This document shows positions 7,568 to 15,342 of a stretch of DNA of 64,000 nucleotides, in pieces. The stretch is from Pontibacter indicus. Lineage in GTDB: Bacteria > Bacteroidota > Bacteroidia > Cytophagales > Hymenobacteraceae. The translations under genes were made by a program, and so were the position numbers. A model generated the notes under the pieces. That model saw only the letters and a list, made by a program, of their open reading frames with translations, did no database searches and was not told the DNA's origin. Every line of letters starts with the position of its first letter. Position 1 is the first letter of the stretch. The stretch spans positions 558,001 through 622,000 of the forward strand of contig NZ_FTPP01000002.1 of NCBI RefSeq assembly GCF_900156345.1, given 5' to 3'.

Positions 7568-8077
7568 TTAATTAAAAATAGAGAGCAGGGAGCCGCTCAG
7601 GGCGGTTCGGTATTGCCTTAGCCCATAAACGGCCGGACCCGTCATTACGCCGCCCTGAAAGTTGAACTGCGAGCCGCAGCATTTGTCGTTGATGAAGAGG
7701 TTGGACTGGTCTACTTCCACACGGCCACAAGGCAGGTCAGCAGTTGGGTCGTAGGGGCAGGCCCGCTCAAAAGCCAGGTATAGGTTGGCGTTTTGGCGCA
7801 CCACAATGATGCCTTTGTAGCCATTCTCCAGGTAGGCGTAGCCGCCGTCCTGACGCAGGCGCGGGTACAGCTGGCTGTTCACGTTGATCTGCTCGCTTAC
7901 CGGCACGTTGGGTATGCCTGGCCCCTGACTGTCGCTGCCACAAGAGACAAGGACAAACAGCACAAGGAGGCAGAGGAGCCTACTGGTAGTCGTAAAAACC
8001 TTTGCCAGACTTGCGGCCGTGGTGGCCGGCGTCCACTTTCTGCTGCTGTATGCGGCTCGGTCTGAATTTCGGGTCAT
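7568..8077 (-). CDS. Rieske-like lipoprotein without cluster ligands
   Basis: A small lipoprotein: hydrophobic SRLLCLLVLFVLVSC lipobox, then a domain with a Rieske-like layout (ERACPYDP ... KCCGSQFNFQGGVMTGPA ... LRQYRTALSG). True Rieske proteins have CxH and CxxH; here the matching sites read CPY and CCGS, so the histidine ligands are gone and a 2Fe-2S cluster is unlikely. The start is uncertain: the frame runs into the end of the dehydrogenase gene, and ATG 8077 would overlap it by about 100 bases. The real start is probably close to 7963-8000, at a non-ATG codon, coupled to the upstream stop. Confidence 0.6.
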   Translation of the reverse strand: MTRNSDRAAYSSRKWTPATTAASLAKVFTTTSRLLCLLVLFVLVSCGSDSQGPGIPNVPVSEQINVNSQLYPRLRQDGGYAYLENGYKGIIVVRQNANLYLAFERACPYDPTADLPCGRVEVDQSNLFINDKCCGSQFNFQGGVMTGPAVYGLRQYRTALSGSLLSIFN

Positions 8078-8837
8078 AATGGAAGGCCTCAAACATGGAG
8101 GAGGTAACTGAGAAATTGGTATCTACGCCGATCAGGTCCATCAGTTCGAAAGGCCCCATCTTAAAGCCGCTTGCCTGCATGAGCCGGTCAATGCCCTTGG
8201 CATCGGCCACGCCTTCTTCCAGCAACTTCAGTCCCTCTACATAAAAGTGACGTGCCACCCGGTTTACGATAAAGCCTGGCGCGTCTTTGGCCATTACCGG
8301 CTTCTTGTCCAGCTTCAGGGCCAGCTGACGGATCGTCTCGGCTACTTCCGGCGACGTGGCCGCTCCCGAGATCACCTCTACCAGCTTCATAATATGGGCC
8401 GGATTGAAAAAGTGCATGCCCACCACCCGCTCCGGGTGCGGTATACCTGCCGCAATGCGGGTAATCGGTATAGAGGAGGTATTTGAAGCGAAGATGGTGT
8501 CCGGCGAGTTCACCGCGTCCAGGTCCTTGAAGATGCTCTGCTTCACCTCCAGGCGCTCTACCACAGCTTCTATGATAACGTCTGCATTGAGCTGCAGCGT
8601 ATCGCCGGTATAGGTTAAGTTCGCCAAAGTCGCCTGTTTTTCGGCCTCGGTCAGCTTGCCGCGCTCAATCCCTTTGTCGAGGTTCTTGATGGTGGTGGCT
8701 TCGGCTTTCTGCAGTACCTGCGCATTAATGTCGAACAGGATGGTGGTATACCCAGCCTGCGCACAGATCTGCGCTATACCCTGGCCCATCGTGCCGGCAC
8801 CTACTATACCTATGGTCTTGATCGCCTCGAAGTTCAT
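7980..8837 (-). CDS. 3-hydroxyacyl-CoA (3-hydroxybutyryl-CoA) dehydrogenase
   Basis: NAD-dependent oxidation of 3-hydroxyacyl-CoA (short chains most likely), as in PaaH or Hbd. The 285-residue cytosolic protein has the N-terminal Rossmann motif GIVGAGTMGQGIAQ (residues 10-23), SNTSSIPIT, the catalytic region MHFFNPAHIMKLVEVI with its His, and the C-terminal helical domain (GPFELMDLIGVD). It is a stand-alone dehydrogenase without an enoyl-CoA hydratase domain, and no thiolase or crotonase gene is adjacent. It is translated just ahead of the Rieske-like lipoprotein. The gene symbol is left open because Hbd and PaaH cannot be told apart here. Confidence 0.9.
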   Translation of the reverse strand: MNFEAIKTIGIVGAGTMGQGIAQICAQAGYTTILFDINAQVLQKAEATTIKNLDKGIERGKLTEAEKQATLANLTYTGDTLQLNADVIIEAVVERLEVKQSIFKDLDAVNSPDTIFASNTSSIPITRIAAGIPHPERVVGMHFFNPAHIMKLVEVISGAATSPEVAETIRQLALKLDKKPVMAKDAPGFIVNRVARHFYVEGLKLLEEGVADAKGIDRLMQASGFKMGPFELMDLIGVDTNFSVTSSMFEAFHYDPKFRPSRIQQQKVDAGHHGRKSGKGFYDYQ

Positions 8838-8839
8838 TT

Positions 8840-9057
8840 GATTGAGTGATTTAGTGAGTTAGTGATTGAGCGAATTAGTGATTGAGTGATTAGGTATAAG
8901 TTGGTGAATCTTGATTTAATAATTCGGGTAGTGATCGATTTATAATTCGTGCCAGCCTTTTAGAATAATCGGACCAATCATCAAGCTAATCACTGACACC
9001 TTTAATCAAAAAATAAAAAATCACTCATTCACTCAACCACTCAATCGCTAAATTACT
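8840..9057. repeat. Degenerate short-word repeat with inverted halves
   Basis: The left part (8840-8893) repeats variants of GATTGAGTGATTTAGTGA; the right part (9021-9057) is a reversed version (TCACTCATTCACTCAACC...). Together they make a long imperfect inverted repeat enclosing about 130 bases. The right arm crosses the pheS stop codon at 9048-9050, so the last codons of pheS lie inside the repeat. Confidence 0.6.
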
Positions 9058-10076
9058 CCTTTAAACTGTCGCAGGAAGCGCACGTCATTTTCGGTGAACA
9101 GGCGCAAGTCTTTTATCTGGTAGCGGAGCATGGTGATACGCTCGATGCCCATACCGAAAGCGAAGCCCGAGTATACCGTGGAGTCGATGTTGCAGTTGTC
9201 GAGCACGTTCGGGTCTACCATACCGGCGCCGCCAATCTCTACCCAGCCCGACTGCTTGCAGATGTTACAGCCTTCGCCTTTGCAGATAAGACACGAAATG
9301 TCAATCTCGGCGCTTGGCTCCGTGAACGGGAAGAACGACGGGCGGAAACGGATTTTGGTGTCCTGCCCGAACATCTCCTTGGCAAAATAATAAAGCGTTT
9401 CCTTGAGGTCTTTGAAGCTCACGCCCTTGTTTACGTACAGGCCCTCTACCTGCTGGAACACCATGTGCGCGCGCGCCGAGATGGCCTCGTTGCGGTATAC
9501 GCGGCCCGGCATGATGCTGCGCAGCGGCGGCTGGTTGTTCTCCATCAGGCGCACCTGCACGTTGGAGGTATGGGTACGGAGCAATTTATCGCGATCTTCG
9601 CTCAGGAAGAAAGTGTCCTGCATTTCGCGGGCAGGGTGGTTCTCCGGGAAGTTCAGGGCCGTAAAGTTGTGCCAGTCGTCCTCGATCTCCGGGCCGTCGG
9701 CCACGTTGAAGCCGATACGCTCGAAAATGCGCACGATCTCGGCGCGCACCAGCGAAAGTGGGTGGCGGGTGCCCAACGTATTAGGTATAGGAGGTAGCGT
9801 AAAGTCAAAAGCGTTTTCGGCTTCAGCTCCTGCCGAAGTGTTGGCCAGCTGCTCCTGTGCCTCATCGAAGCGGGCCTGAGCGCGGTTCTTGAGCTGATTC
9901 AGCTCCTGGCCCACCTGGCGGCGCTGCTCCGGCGCCACTGATTTCAGGTCATCGAAAAGGGCGGCGATGGCACCTTTGCGACCGATGTACGCGATGCGAA
10001 ACTGCTCCAACTCGGCAGCGCCTGTCAGCTGCGCGGCCTCTATCTCTTGTGCTACTCTCTGTATATTCTCAACCAT
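9048..10076 (-). CDS. pheS: Phenylalanine--tRNA ligase, alpha subunit
   Basis: Catalytic alpha subunit of the heterotetrameric PheRS. The 342-residue protein has the N-terminal coiled coil (about 1-85), class II motif 2 (MPGRVYRNEAISARAHMVF), a cysteine-rich CLICKGEGCNIC segment near 277-288 and motif 3 (GFAFGMGIERITMLRY). The frame extends upstream, but the ATG at 10076 gives the expected MVENIQRVAQEIEA start. pheT is not adjacent, which is usual in Bacteroidota. Confidence 0.95.
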   Translation of the reverse strand: MVENIQRVAQEIEAAQLTGAAELEQFRIAYIGRKGAIAALFDDLKSVAPEQRRQVGQELNQLKNRAQARFDEAQEQLANTSAGAEAENAFDFTLPPIPNTLGTRHPLSLVRAEIVRIFERIGFNVADGPEIEDDWHNFTALNFPENHPAREMQDTFFLSEDRDKLLRTHTSNVQVRLMENNQPPLRSIMPGRVYRNEAISARAHMVFQQVEGLYVNKGVSFKDLKETLYYFAKEMFGQDTKIRFRPSFFPFTEPSAEIDISCLICKGEGCNICKQSGWVEIGGAGMVDPNVLDNCNIDSTVYSGFAFGMGIERITMLRYQIKDLRLFTENDVRFLRQFKGVI

Positions 10077-10082
10077 AGTATG

Positions 10083-10115
10083 CAAAGATAATAATTTGAG
10101 AAATGCGAACGCCAA
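10083..10115 (-). promoter_or_regulatory. pheS promoter, very close to the start codon
   Basis: On the minus strand TTG (10115-10113) is followed after 22 bases by TATCTTTG (10090-10083), matching TTG-N17-23-TAnnTTTG. Only six bases separate the -7 element from the pheS ATG, so the transcript would be leaderless or nearly so. Confidence 0.5.
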
Positions 10116-10223
10116 AATAAGGCGCTTTGCTATACCTTGCCAATCGGTAAACAAATGCTAACTTGGTTTACCGACGCCAACCGGCCGTTCACCGACTTCT
10201 GTACCAGAGTAGCCTATTAGCCA

Positions 10224-10254
10224 TTGAAGTGGGCTTTAGCTTCTTATACCTTTG
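10224..10254 (+). promoter_or_regulatory. Promoter of the LiaF-like/LytS/LytR operon
   Basis: TTG at 10224-10226, 20-base spacer, TACCTTTG at 10247-10254; 32 bases to the ATG. The -7 element overlaps a copy of the window-wide word TATACC. Confidence 0.6.
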
Positions 10255-10286
10255 GAACAGATCTTAAAACTAAACGAAATAAAACC

Positions 10287-11135
10287 ATGAAAAATCAAGA
10301 TTACAATAGAGGCGGTTCCGGCAAAATGGCTGGCGTATTTCTCCTGATGGTGGGCGTTCTCTTGCTCACTGCCAAAATGGGCATTTTCTTTCTGCCGGGC
10401 TGGGTGTTCTCCTGGCCGATGTTCCTGATCGCACTGGGTGTTTACTTGGGTTTCAAGCACTCGTTCCAGAAACCGAGCTGGCTGGTGCTGATCGTGATCG
10501 GTGGCGTTTTCCTGCTCGACAAGCACTTCTTCCTGGACTTTAACCTGAAGATGTATTTCTGGCCGATCCTGATCATTGGTCTGGGTCTTTGGCTGATCAT
10601 GAAGCCTAAAAAGCGCAACCCTTGGGAAGCACAGATCAATGCCAATCCTAACCCGAGACCAGAGGACACACCCGGCTATTACACCGATCCGGTGAATGGC
10701 GCTTACCCCGGTGGCTATACCGACTATACCGGCGACGAAGCTTACACAGCCAATGGCTACGATGGCACGCAGGGCTACACGGCTGGCGGACCCGAAGACC
10801 AGCTCGACAGTGTGGCAGTGCTAGGCGGGATAAAAAAAAACATCGTCTCTAAAAACTTCAAAGGAGGCGAAGTGGTGAGTGTGTTCGGCGGCACGGAGCT
10901 CAACCTGATGCAGGCCGACATTCAGCACCCCATTGTACTGGAGGCTACTCAGATATTCGGAGGCACCACATTGATCGTACCCCCGCACTGGCAGGTGAAG
11001 TCCGACGAGATGGTGGCCATACTGGGCGGCATTGACGACAAGCGACCGGCCATGCCACAGGGCTACGACCCGAATAAAGTGCTCATCCTGAAAGGCACCA
11101 CGCTGTTTGGCGGACTAAGCATTAAGAGCTACTAA
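10287..11135 (+). CDS. LiaF-like envelope-stress membrane protein
   Basis: A 282-residue protein. The N-terminal half has four membrane helices of the LiaI/LiaF type (about 14-35, 39-56, 62-80, 88-106). A Gly/Tyr/Asp-rich linker follows (about 125-185; repeats of GYTDYTGDEAYTANGYDG type). The C-terminal beta-strand domain (about 190-282) carries repeated LGGIKKN, FGGTELN, FGGTTLI and LGGIDDK turns typical of LiaF. LiaF proteins restrain the sensor kinase of cell-envelope stress systems; here a LytS-type kinase and LytTR regulator follow at once (1-base gap), so a negative partner role is likely. The start is the ATG at 10287; the open frame to 10224 would include the promoter. Confidence 0.78.
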   Translation: MKNQDYNRGGSGKMAGVFLLMVGVLLLTAKMGIFFLPGWVFSWPMFLIALGVYLGFKHSFQKPSWLVLIVIGGVFLLDKHFFLDFNLKMYFWPILIIGLGLWLIMKPKKRNPWEAQINANPNPRPEDTPGYYTDPVNGAYPGGYTDYTGDEAYTANGYDGTQGYTAGGPEDQLDSVAVLGGIKKNIVSKNFKGGEVVSVFGGTELNLMQADIQHPIVLEATQIFGGTTLIVPPHWQVKSDEMVAILGGIDDKRPAMPQGYDPNKVLILKGTTLFGGLSIKSY

Positions 11136-11136
11136 T

Positions 11137-12195
11137 ATGGAGGGGGTGGCATCGCAGGTGCGCCTGGGGCTGCTATACCTGGGCTGGGCTTTGCTCTGGT
11201 CGGTGGTGCAGGTGCTGGTGCTCTGGCCTACAGGCTTTGAGAGGCACATCATGGTGACGGATGCGTTGCTTACCAACCTGCTGCTGGCCATTGGCGGCTT
11301 TGCCATGGGCACGGGGCTGCGCTACTACCAGCCCAGCTTGCGACAGGCGGGTTTCCTGCTGGGCTGGAGCCTGGGGCTGGCAGGTATAAGCGCCACCGTC
11401 TTCTACTGGAGCACCCATACCTTGTTCGAAAGCAACGCGCTATACCTTCGATTTGTGGACAGCACACTGGCGATCAGGGTAGCGTTTAACTGGCTGATGC
11501 TGCTCCTGATGCTACTCCTGACCTGGCTCTGGTTCTATACCCGTGAGTTGCAGGAGGCCGAAAAGCGCAAGGCCGCCACAGAGAAACTGGCCCGCGAGGC
11601 CGAGCTCTATAACCTGCGCCAGCAATTGCAGCCGCACTTTCTGTTCAACAGCCTCAACTCCATCAGCGCCCTGGCGGTGAGTCGGCCGGAGCAGGCCCGT
11701 ACCATGGTGCAGCAGCTGTCCGATTTTCTGCGCGGCACCCTGCGCAAGGACAACAGCCAGCTGGTGCCTTTGGCGGAAGAACTCAAGCAGTTGCAGCTAT
11801 ACCTGGACATCGAGAAAGTGCGCTTCGGGCACCGCCTGCAGGTAGAGGTAGAGGCCACCGAAGAGAGCCAGGAGATGAAGTTACCCGTATTGTTGCTTCA
11901 ACCAGTGGTGGAAAATGCCATCAAGTTCGGGCTCTACGATACGGTGGGGGAGACGGCCATCAAAGTAAAAGCGACGATAACAGACGGCTACCTGACCATC
12001 ACGACCCAAAACCCCTACGACCCCGCCACGAGCCAGCCCCGCAAAGGCACCGGCTTTGGGCTCGACTCCATCCGGCGCAGGCTATACCTGCTCTATGCCC
12101 GCCAGGACTTGCTGAACACCACGCAGCAGGACCACCAGTTCACAACTACCATCAAAATACCCCAACACTATGAAAAAATGCCTGATAATAGATGA
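11137..12195 (+). CDS. LytS/YehU-type sensor histidine kinase
   Basis: A 352-residue inner-membrane kinase: four hydrophobic segments in residues 8-138, a short coiled coil (RELQEAEKRKAATEKLAREA), then the His_kinase domain with QLQPHFLFNSLNSISAL, phospho-acceptor His167, and the ATP-binding region with PVLLLQPVVENAIKFGL and KGTGFGLDSIRRRL. It has no extracytoplasmic sensor domain, so it probably senses through the membrane or its LiaF-like partner. Its last 26 bases overlap the regulator gene, which implies coupled translation. Confidence 0.9.
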   Translation: MEGVASQVRLGLLYLGWALLWSVVQVLVLWPTGFERHIMVTDALLTNLLLAIGGFAMGTGLRYYQPSLRQAGFLLGWSLGLAGISATVFYWSTHTLFESNALYLRFVDSTLAIRVAFNWLMLLLMLLLTWLWFYTRELQEAEKRKAATEKLAREAELYNLRQQLQPHFLFNSLNSISALAVSRPEQARTMVQQLSDFLRGTLRKDNSQLVPLAEELKQLQLYLDIEKVRFGHRLQVEVEATEESQEMKLPVLLLQPVVENAIKFGLYDTVGETAIKVKATITDGYLTITTQNPYDPATSQPRKGTGFGLDSIRRRLYLLYARQDLLNTTQQDHQFTTTIKIPQHYEKMPDNR

Positions 12196-12913
12196 CGAAC
12201 CGCTGGCCCGCAGCATAGTGGCCGAGTACCTGCAGGCTTACCCCGAGCTGCAGGTAATGCAGGAGTGCGGCGATGGTTTTGAAGGTGTCAAGGCCATTAT
12301 GCAGCACCAGCCCGATCTGATCTTCCTCGACATCCAGATGCCCAAGATCAATGGCTTCGAGATGCTGGAGCTCGTGGAGCAGGCGCCTGGTGTCATCTTC
12401 ACCACCGCCTTCGACGAGTACGCCATCAAAGCTTTCGAAACCAATGCCGTCGACTACCTGCTCAAGCCGTTTAGCCGGGAGCGCTTCGATGCAGCCATAC
12501 GCAAGTGGCTCCAAAACCAGAAAACGGCGGAGGCTCTACCTGTTACCACCGCCCTGGAAGAGGCCACTGGCAAGCAACCGGAAGAGCAGCACCGCATTGT
12601 GGTGCGGGCTGGCAACAACATCCGCATCATCCCTGTGGCTGATGTGCTATACCTAGAGGCCTACGACGACTATGTGAAGATCCATACCCGTGACGGCGTG
12701 TTCCTGAAAAAGAAGACGATGGGCTACTATGAAAAGGCGCTCGATCCGTCGCAATTCGTGCGGGTGCACCGCTCCTACATCATAGCCCTCTCGCAGCTCA
12801 CCCGCATCGAACCCTTCGAGAAAGACAGCCACATGGCCCTGCTGCGCAATGGGCAGCGCATACCTTTAAGCAAAAGCGGCTATACCCGCCTGCGTACTGT
12901 GCTTGGCATTTAG
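12170..12913 (+). CDS. LytTR-family response regulator
   Basis: A 247-residue partner of the preceding kinase. The receiver domain (1-120) has the acidic pair Asp8-Asp9, phospho-acceptor Asp54 (LIFLDIQMP) and Lys99 (YLLKPF). The C-terminal LytTR DNA-binding domain (about 140-247) shows the typical VLYLEAYDDYVKIHT and FVRVHRSYIIAL motifs. It probably binds direct repeats upstream of target promoters; none could be assigned here. The spacer that follows (12914-13130) holds no gene that I can see. Confidence 0.93.
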   Translation: MKKCLIIDDEPLARSIVAEYLQAYPELQVMQECGDGFEGVKAIMQHQPDLIFLDIQMPKINGFEMLELVEQAPGVIFTTAFDEYAIKAFETNAVDYLLKPFSRERFDAAIRKWLQNQKTAEALPVTTALEEATGKQPEEQHRIVVRAGNNIRIIPVADVLYLEAYDDYVKIHTRDGVFLKKKTMGYYEKALDPSQFVRVHRSYIIALSQLTRIEPFEKDSHMALLRNGQRIPLSKSGYTRLRTVLGI

Positions 12914-13130
12914 ATAGTATAACTGATGGCAACAGCGTTGCATTCATCTGATTATGAATAGTGTTTTTGCTTTTCAGAGTCAGAATATCAGCGTCTGAAT
13001 CAGCTTTTGCCCTGTTCGTCTAAATAATTTTTTCCCTCCCCGAAAACCTGACAAATTTGTCTCGCCTTGGGTGGCACCTAACTTACACTGTCATGCAAAA
13101 CATTGGCGGAATAATTCTGTTATTCCTTTG

Positions 13131-13160
13131 CGGAAACTTTGGTGATCTAAAACGTTTCCG
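13131..13160. promoter_or_regulatory. Putative TetR operator
   Basis: CGGAAAC (13131-13137) and its exact reverse complement GTTTCCG (13154-13160) are separated by 16 bases. The arms bracket the -33 TTTG and touch the -7 element of the TetR gene promoter, the position expected for an autoregulatory operator. Confidence 0.5.
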
Positions 13161-13168
13161 TAGTTTTG
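13138..13168 (+). promoter_or_regulatory. Promoter of the TetR/RND efflux operon
   Basis: TTTG at 13138-13141, 19-base spacer, TAGTTTTG at 13161-13168: an excellent match to the Bacteroidota consensus. The ATG of the TetR gene is 16 bases downstream of the -7 element. Confidence 0.7.
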
Positions 13169-13184
13169 CCGCGGAATTATAAAA

Positions 13185-13817
13185 ATGGAAACATCCATAC
13201 AGCCATCGGTAAAAGATAAGATCGCAGCAGAGGCATTCAGGCTTTTCTGTCGGCGAGGCATTAAAGGCACCTCGGTTGACGATCTTGCCCAGCACCTCTC
13301 CATGTCGAAAAAGACCATTTACAAATGGTTTAGCAACAAAGATGAGATCGTGCTTTGGGCCATCAACTCATACCTGACCTCGGTGGACACAGATTGCGAG
13401 CAATGCAGGCATAAGGCGCCCAATGCCATCGAAGAGCTTTTCGCAGTCATGAAAACCACCCGGGAGGTCTTTGCCAGCATTCACCCGGGCATCTTTTACG
13501 ATCTGCAGAAATACCACGGCGATGCCTGGAACAAGTGGCAGGAGTACAAGAACCATCACTTTCTGAACCGCATCAAGGACAACCTGGAGCGGGGTATGGC
13601 GGAGGGTTTGTTCCGCAAAGACCTGGATGTGGAGGTGATCGCCCGCCTGCGTCTGGCCCAGATCGAAGTGCCCTTCGACGAAACGATCTTCCCACGCTTC
13701 AAATTTGAGCTGCTGCACGTGCAAACGGCCAGTCTGGAGCACTTTATGCTCGGCATCGCCACGCTCAAAGGACATAAGATGATCAACGACTACAAGCAAA
13801 TCACTGAAGAAGAATAA
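13185..13817 (+). CDS. TetR/AcrR family transcriptional regulator
   Basis: A 210-residue repressor. The N-terminal helix-turn-helix (about 10-55) reads AAEAFRLFCRRGIKGTSVDD ... HLSMSKKTIYKWFSNKDEI, a strong TetR signature; the remainder is a helical ligand and dimer domain with no assignable family. It is the first gene of the efflux operon (19 bases before the TolC-like gene) and its promoter carries an inverted repeat, so it most likely represses itself and the pump until an inducer binds. The inducer cannot be told from the sequence. Confidence 0.92.
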   Translation: METSIQPSVKDKIAAEAFRLFCRRGIKGTSVDDLAQHLSMSKKTIYKWFSNKDEIVLWAINSYLTSVDTDCEQCRHKAPNAIEELFAVMKTTREVFASIHPGIFYDLQKYHGDAWNKWQEYKNHHFLNRIKDNLERGMAEGLFRKDLDVEVIARLRLAQIEVPFDETIFPRFKFELLHVQTASLEHFMLGIATLKGHKMINDYKQITEEE

Positions 13818-13836
13818 CCGAATAGCCCCTCCCACT

Positions 13837-15309
13837 ATGAAAAAACACAGTAGTCTGTTATTGGCATTGTTCGTCTTGCTCAGCCCGTTTGGTGTGCTGG
13901 CGCAAGACTCGCCGCGGACCTTTAGTTTGCAGCAGAGCATCGACTACGCGCTGCAGAACCGCGTCAACCTGAAGGTAAACCGCAACGAAGAAGAGATCGG
14001 CAAGGCAAAGGTAGGCGAGATCCGGGCCATGGGTTTGCCGCAGATCAACGCCAACGCGGAGGTAGGTAATAACTTCATCCAGCAGAAAACACTGTTTGAC
14101 CCAAGCAGTTTCGGCACCGCCTCCCAACTGGATCCTTTTGTGATCACGCCGGAGCAACTCGCCTCCGGGCAACCCATTGTGCTCAGCCCCACCTATTCCC
14201 AGCCGGAACCGCAGCCGTCGGGCGGGCTGCAGGCCATTTCTTTTGTGCAGCCCTATAACGGCGGGCTCACCATCACGGGCAGTCAGCTCCTGTTCGACGG
14301 CTCATACCTGATCGGGCTCAAAGCGGCCAAAACCTACACCGAGCTCTCCCGCAAAACGACGGCGCAAAGCGAGATAGAGGTGGCCGAGCAGGTTTCCAAG
14401 GCCTACTACAGCGTGCTGGTGAACCGGGAGCGCATGGAGCTCCTGCTGCAGAACATGGTGCGCCTGGACACGCTGCTGAAGCAGACACAGGTGATGTTCG
14501 ACAATGGGGTGGCCGAAAAGCTGGACGTTGACCGCCTGCGCGTGTCGTTCAACAACCTCAATGTGGAGAAGCAGAAGACCGAGCGTTTGCTCATGCTGAG
14601 CGAGCACCTGCTCAAGTTCCAGATGGGAATGAACCAGAACGAACAGCTGGTGCTGACCGACAAGCTGAGTGAGGTGGAAGTGGATGTGGAGAAAGGCAAC
14701 CGAAACAACTTCAACTACAGCAACCGCATCGAGTATTCCCTGCTCGAAACACAGCGCGACCTGGCCCTGCTGGACCTGCGCAACAAACGCTCCGGCTACC
14801 TGCCCAAGCTCTACCTGAACGGGCGCTATGGCTACATTGGAGTGGGAAGAACCTTCTCCGACATCATGCACATCCGGGCCGGGCGGGACAACACGACCGA
14901 CCGGAATTACTTTGACTTCGGGTATGTCGGGGTGCAGCTGCAGGTGCCGATTTTTGACGGCCTGCTCAAGCACTACCAGATACAGCAGTCCAAGCTGACG
15001 CTCGAAAACACCAAGATCGGGTTCGAAGGCCTGAAGCAGAGCATCGACCTGCAGTTGGAGCAATCCTCGACTGACCTGACCAACTCACTGGATGTGCTGA
15101 CGTCACAGCGCGAGAACCTGGAGCTGGCCGAGGAGATCGCCCGCGTGGCCAAGATCAAGTTTCAGGAGGGCGTGGGCTCCAACCTGGAGGTGGTGACGGC
15201 CGAAACCGACCTGCGCCAGGCCCAGACCAACTACTACGCCGCCATGTATGACGCCCTGATCGCGAAAGTGAACCTCGACAAAGCCACTGGCACCCTACTC
15301 ACAAAATAA
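13837..15309 (+). CDS. TolC-family outer membrane efflux protein
   Basis: A 490-residue outer-membrane channel with signal peptide MKKHSSLLLALFVLLSPFGV ending in LAQ. Two OEP-type halves are visible: the family start SLQQSIDYALQNRVNLKVNR near residue 30, long heptad-rich helices (about 165-260 and 395-480) and the C-terminal SNLEVVTAETDLRQAQTNYY. It forms the exit duct of the tripartite pump encoded with the next two genes. Confidence 0.92.
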   Translation: MKKHSSLLLALFVLLSPFGVLAQDSPRTFSLQQSIDYALQNRVNLKVNRNEEEIGKAKVGEIRAMGLPQINANAEVGNNFIQQKTLFDPSSFGTASQLDPFVITPEQLASGQPIVLSPTYSQPEPQPSGGLQAISFVQPYNGGLTITGSQLLFDGSYLIGLKAAKTYTELSRKTTAQSEIEVAEQVSKAYYSVLVNRERMELLLQNMVRLDTLLKQTQVMFDNGVAEKLDVDRLRVSFNNLNVEKQKTERLLMLSEHLLKFQMGMNQNEQLVLTDKLSEVEVDVEKGNRNNFNYSNRIEYSLLETQRDLALLDLRNKRSGYLPKLYLNGRYGYIGVGRTFSDIMHIRAGRDNTTDRNYFDFGYVGVQLQVPIFDGLLKHYQIQQSKLTLENTKIGFEGLKQSIDLQLEQSSTDLTNSLDVLTSQRENLELAEEIARVAKIKFQEGVGSNLEVVTAETDLRQAQTNYYAAMYDALIAKVNLDKATGTLLTK

Positions 15310-15342
15310 AACACCCCAAGAAAGATTTACACAAGACTCACT

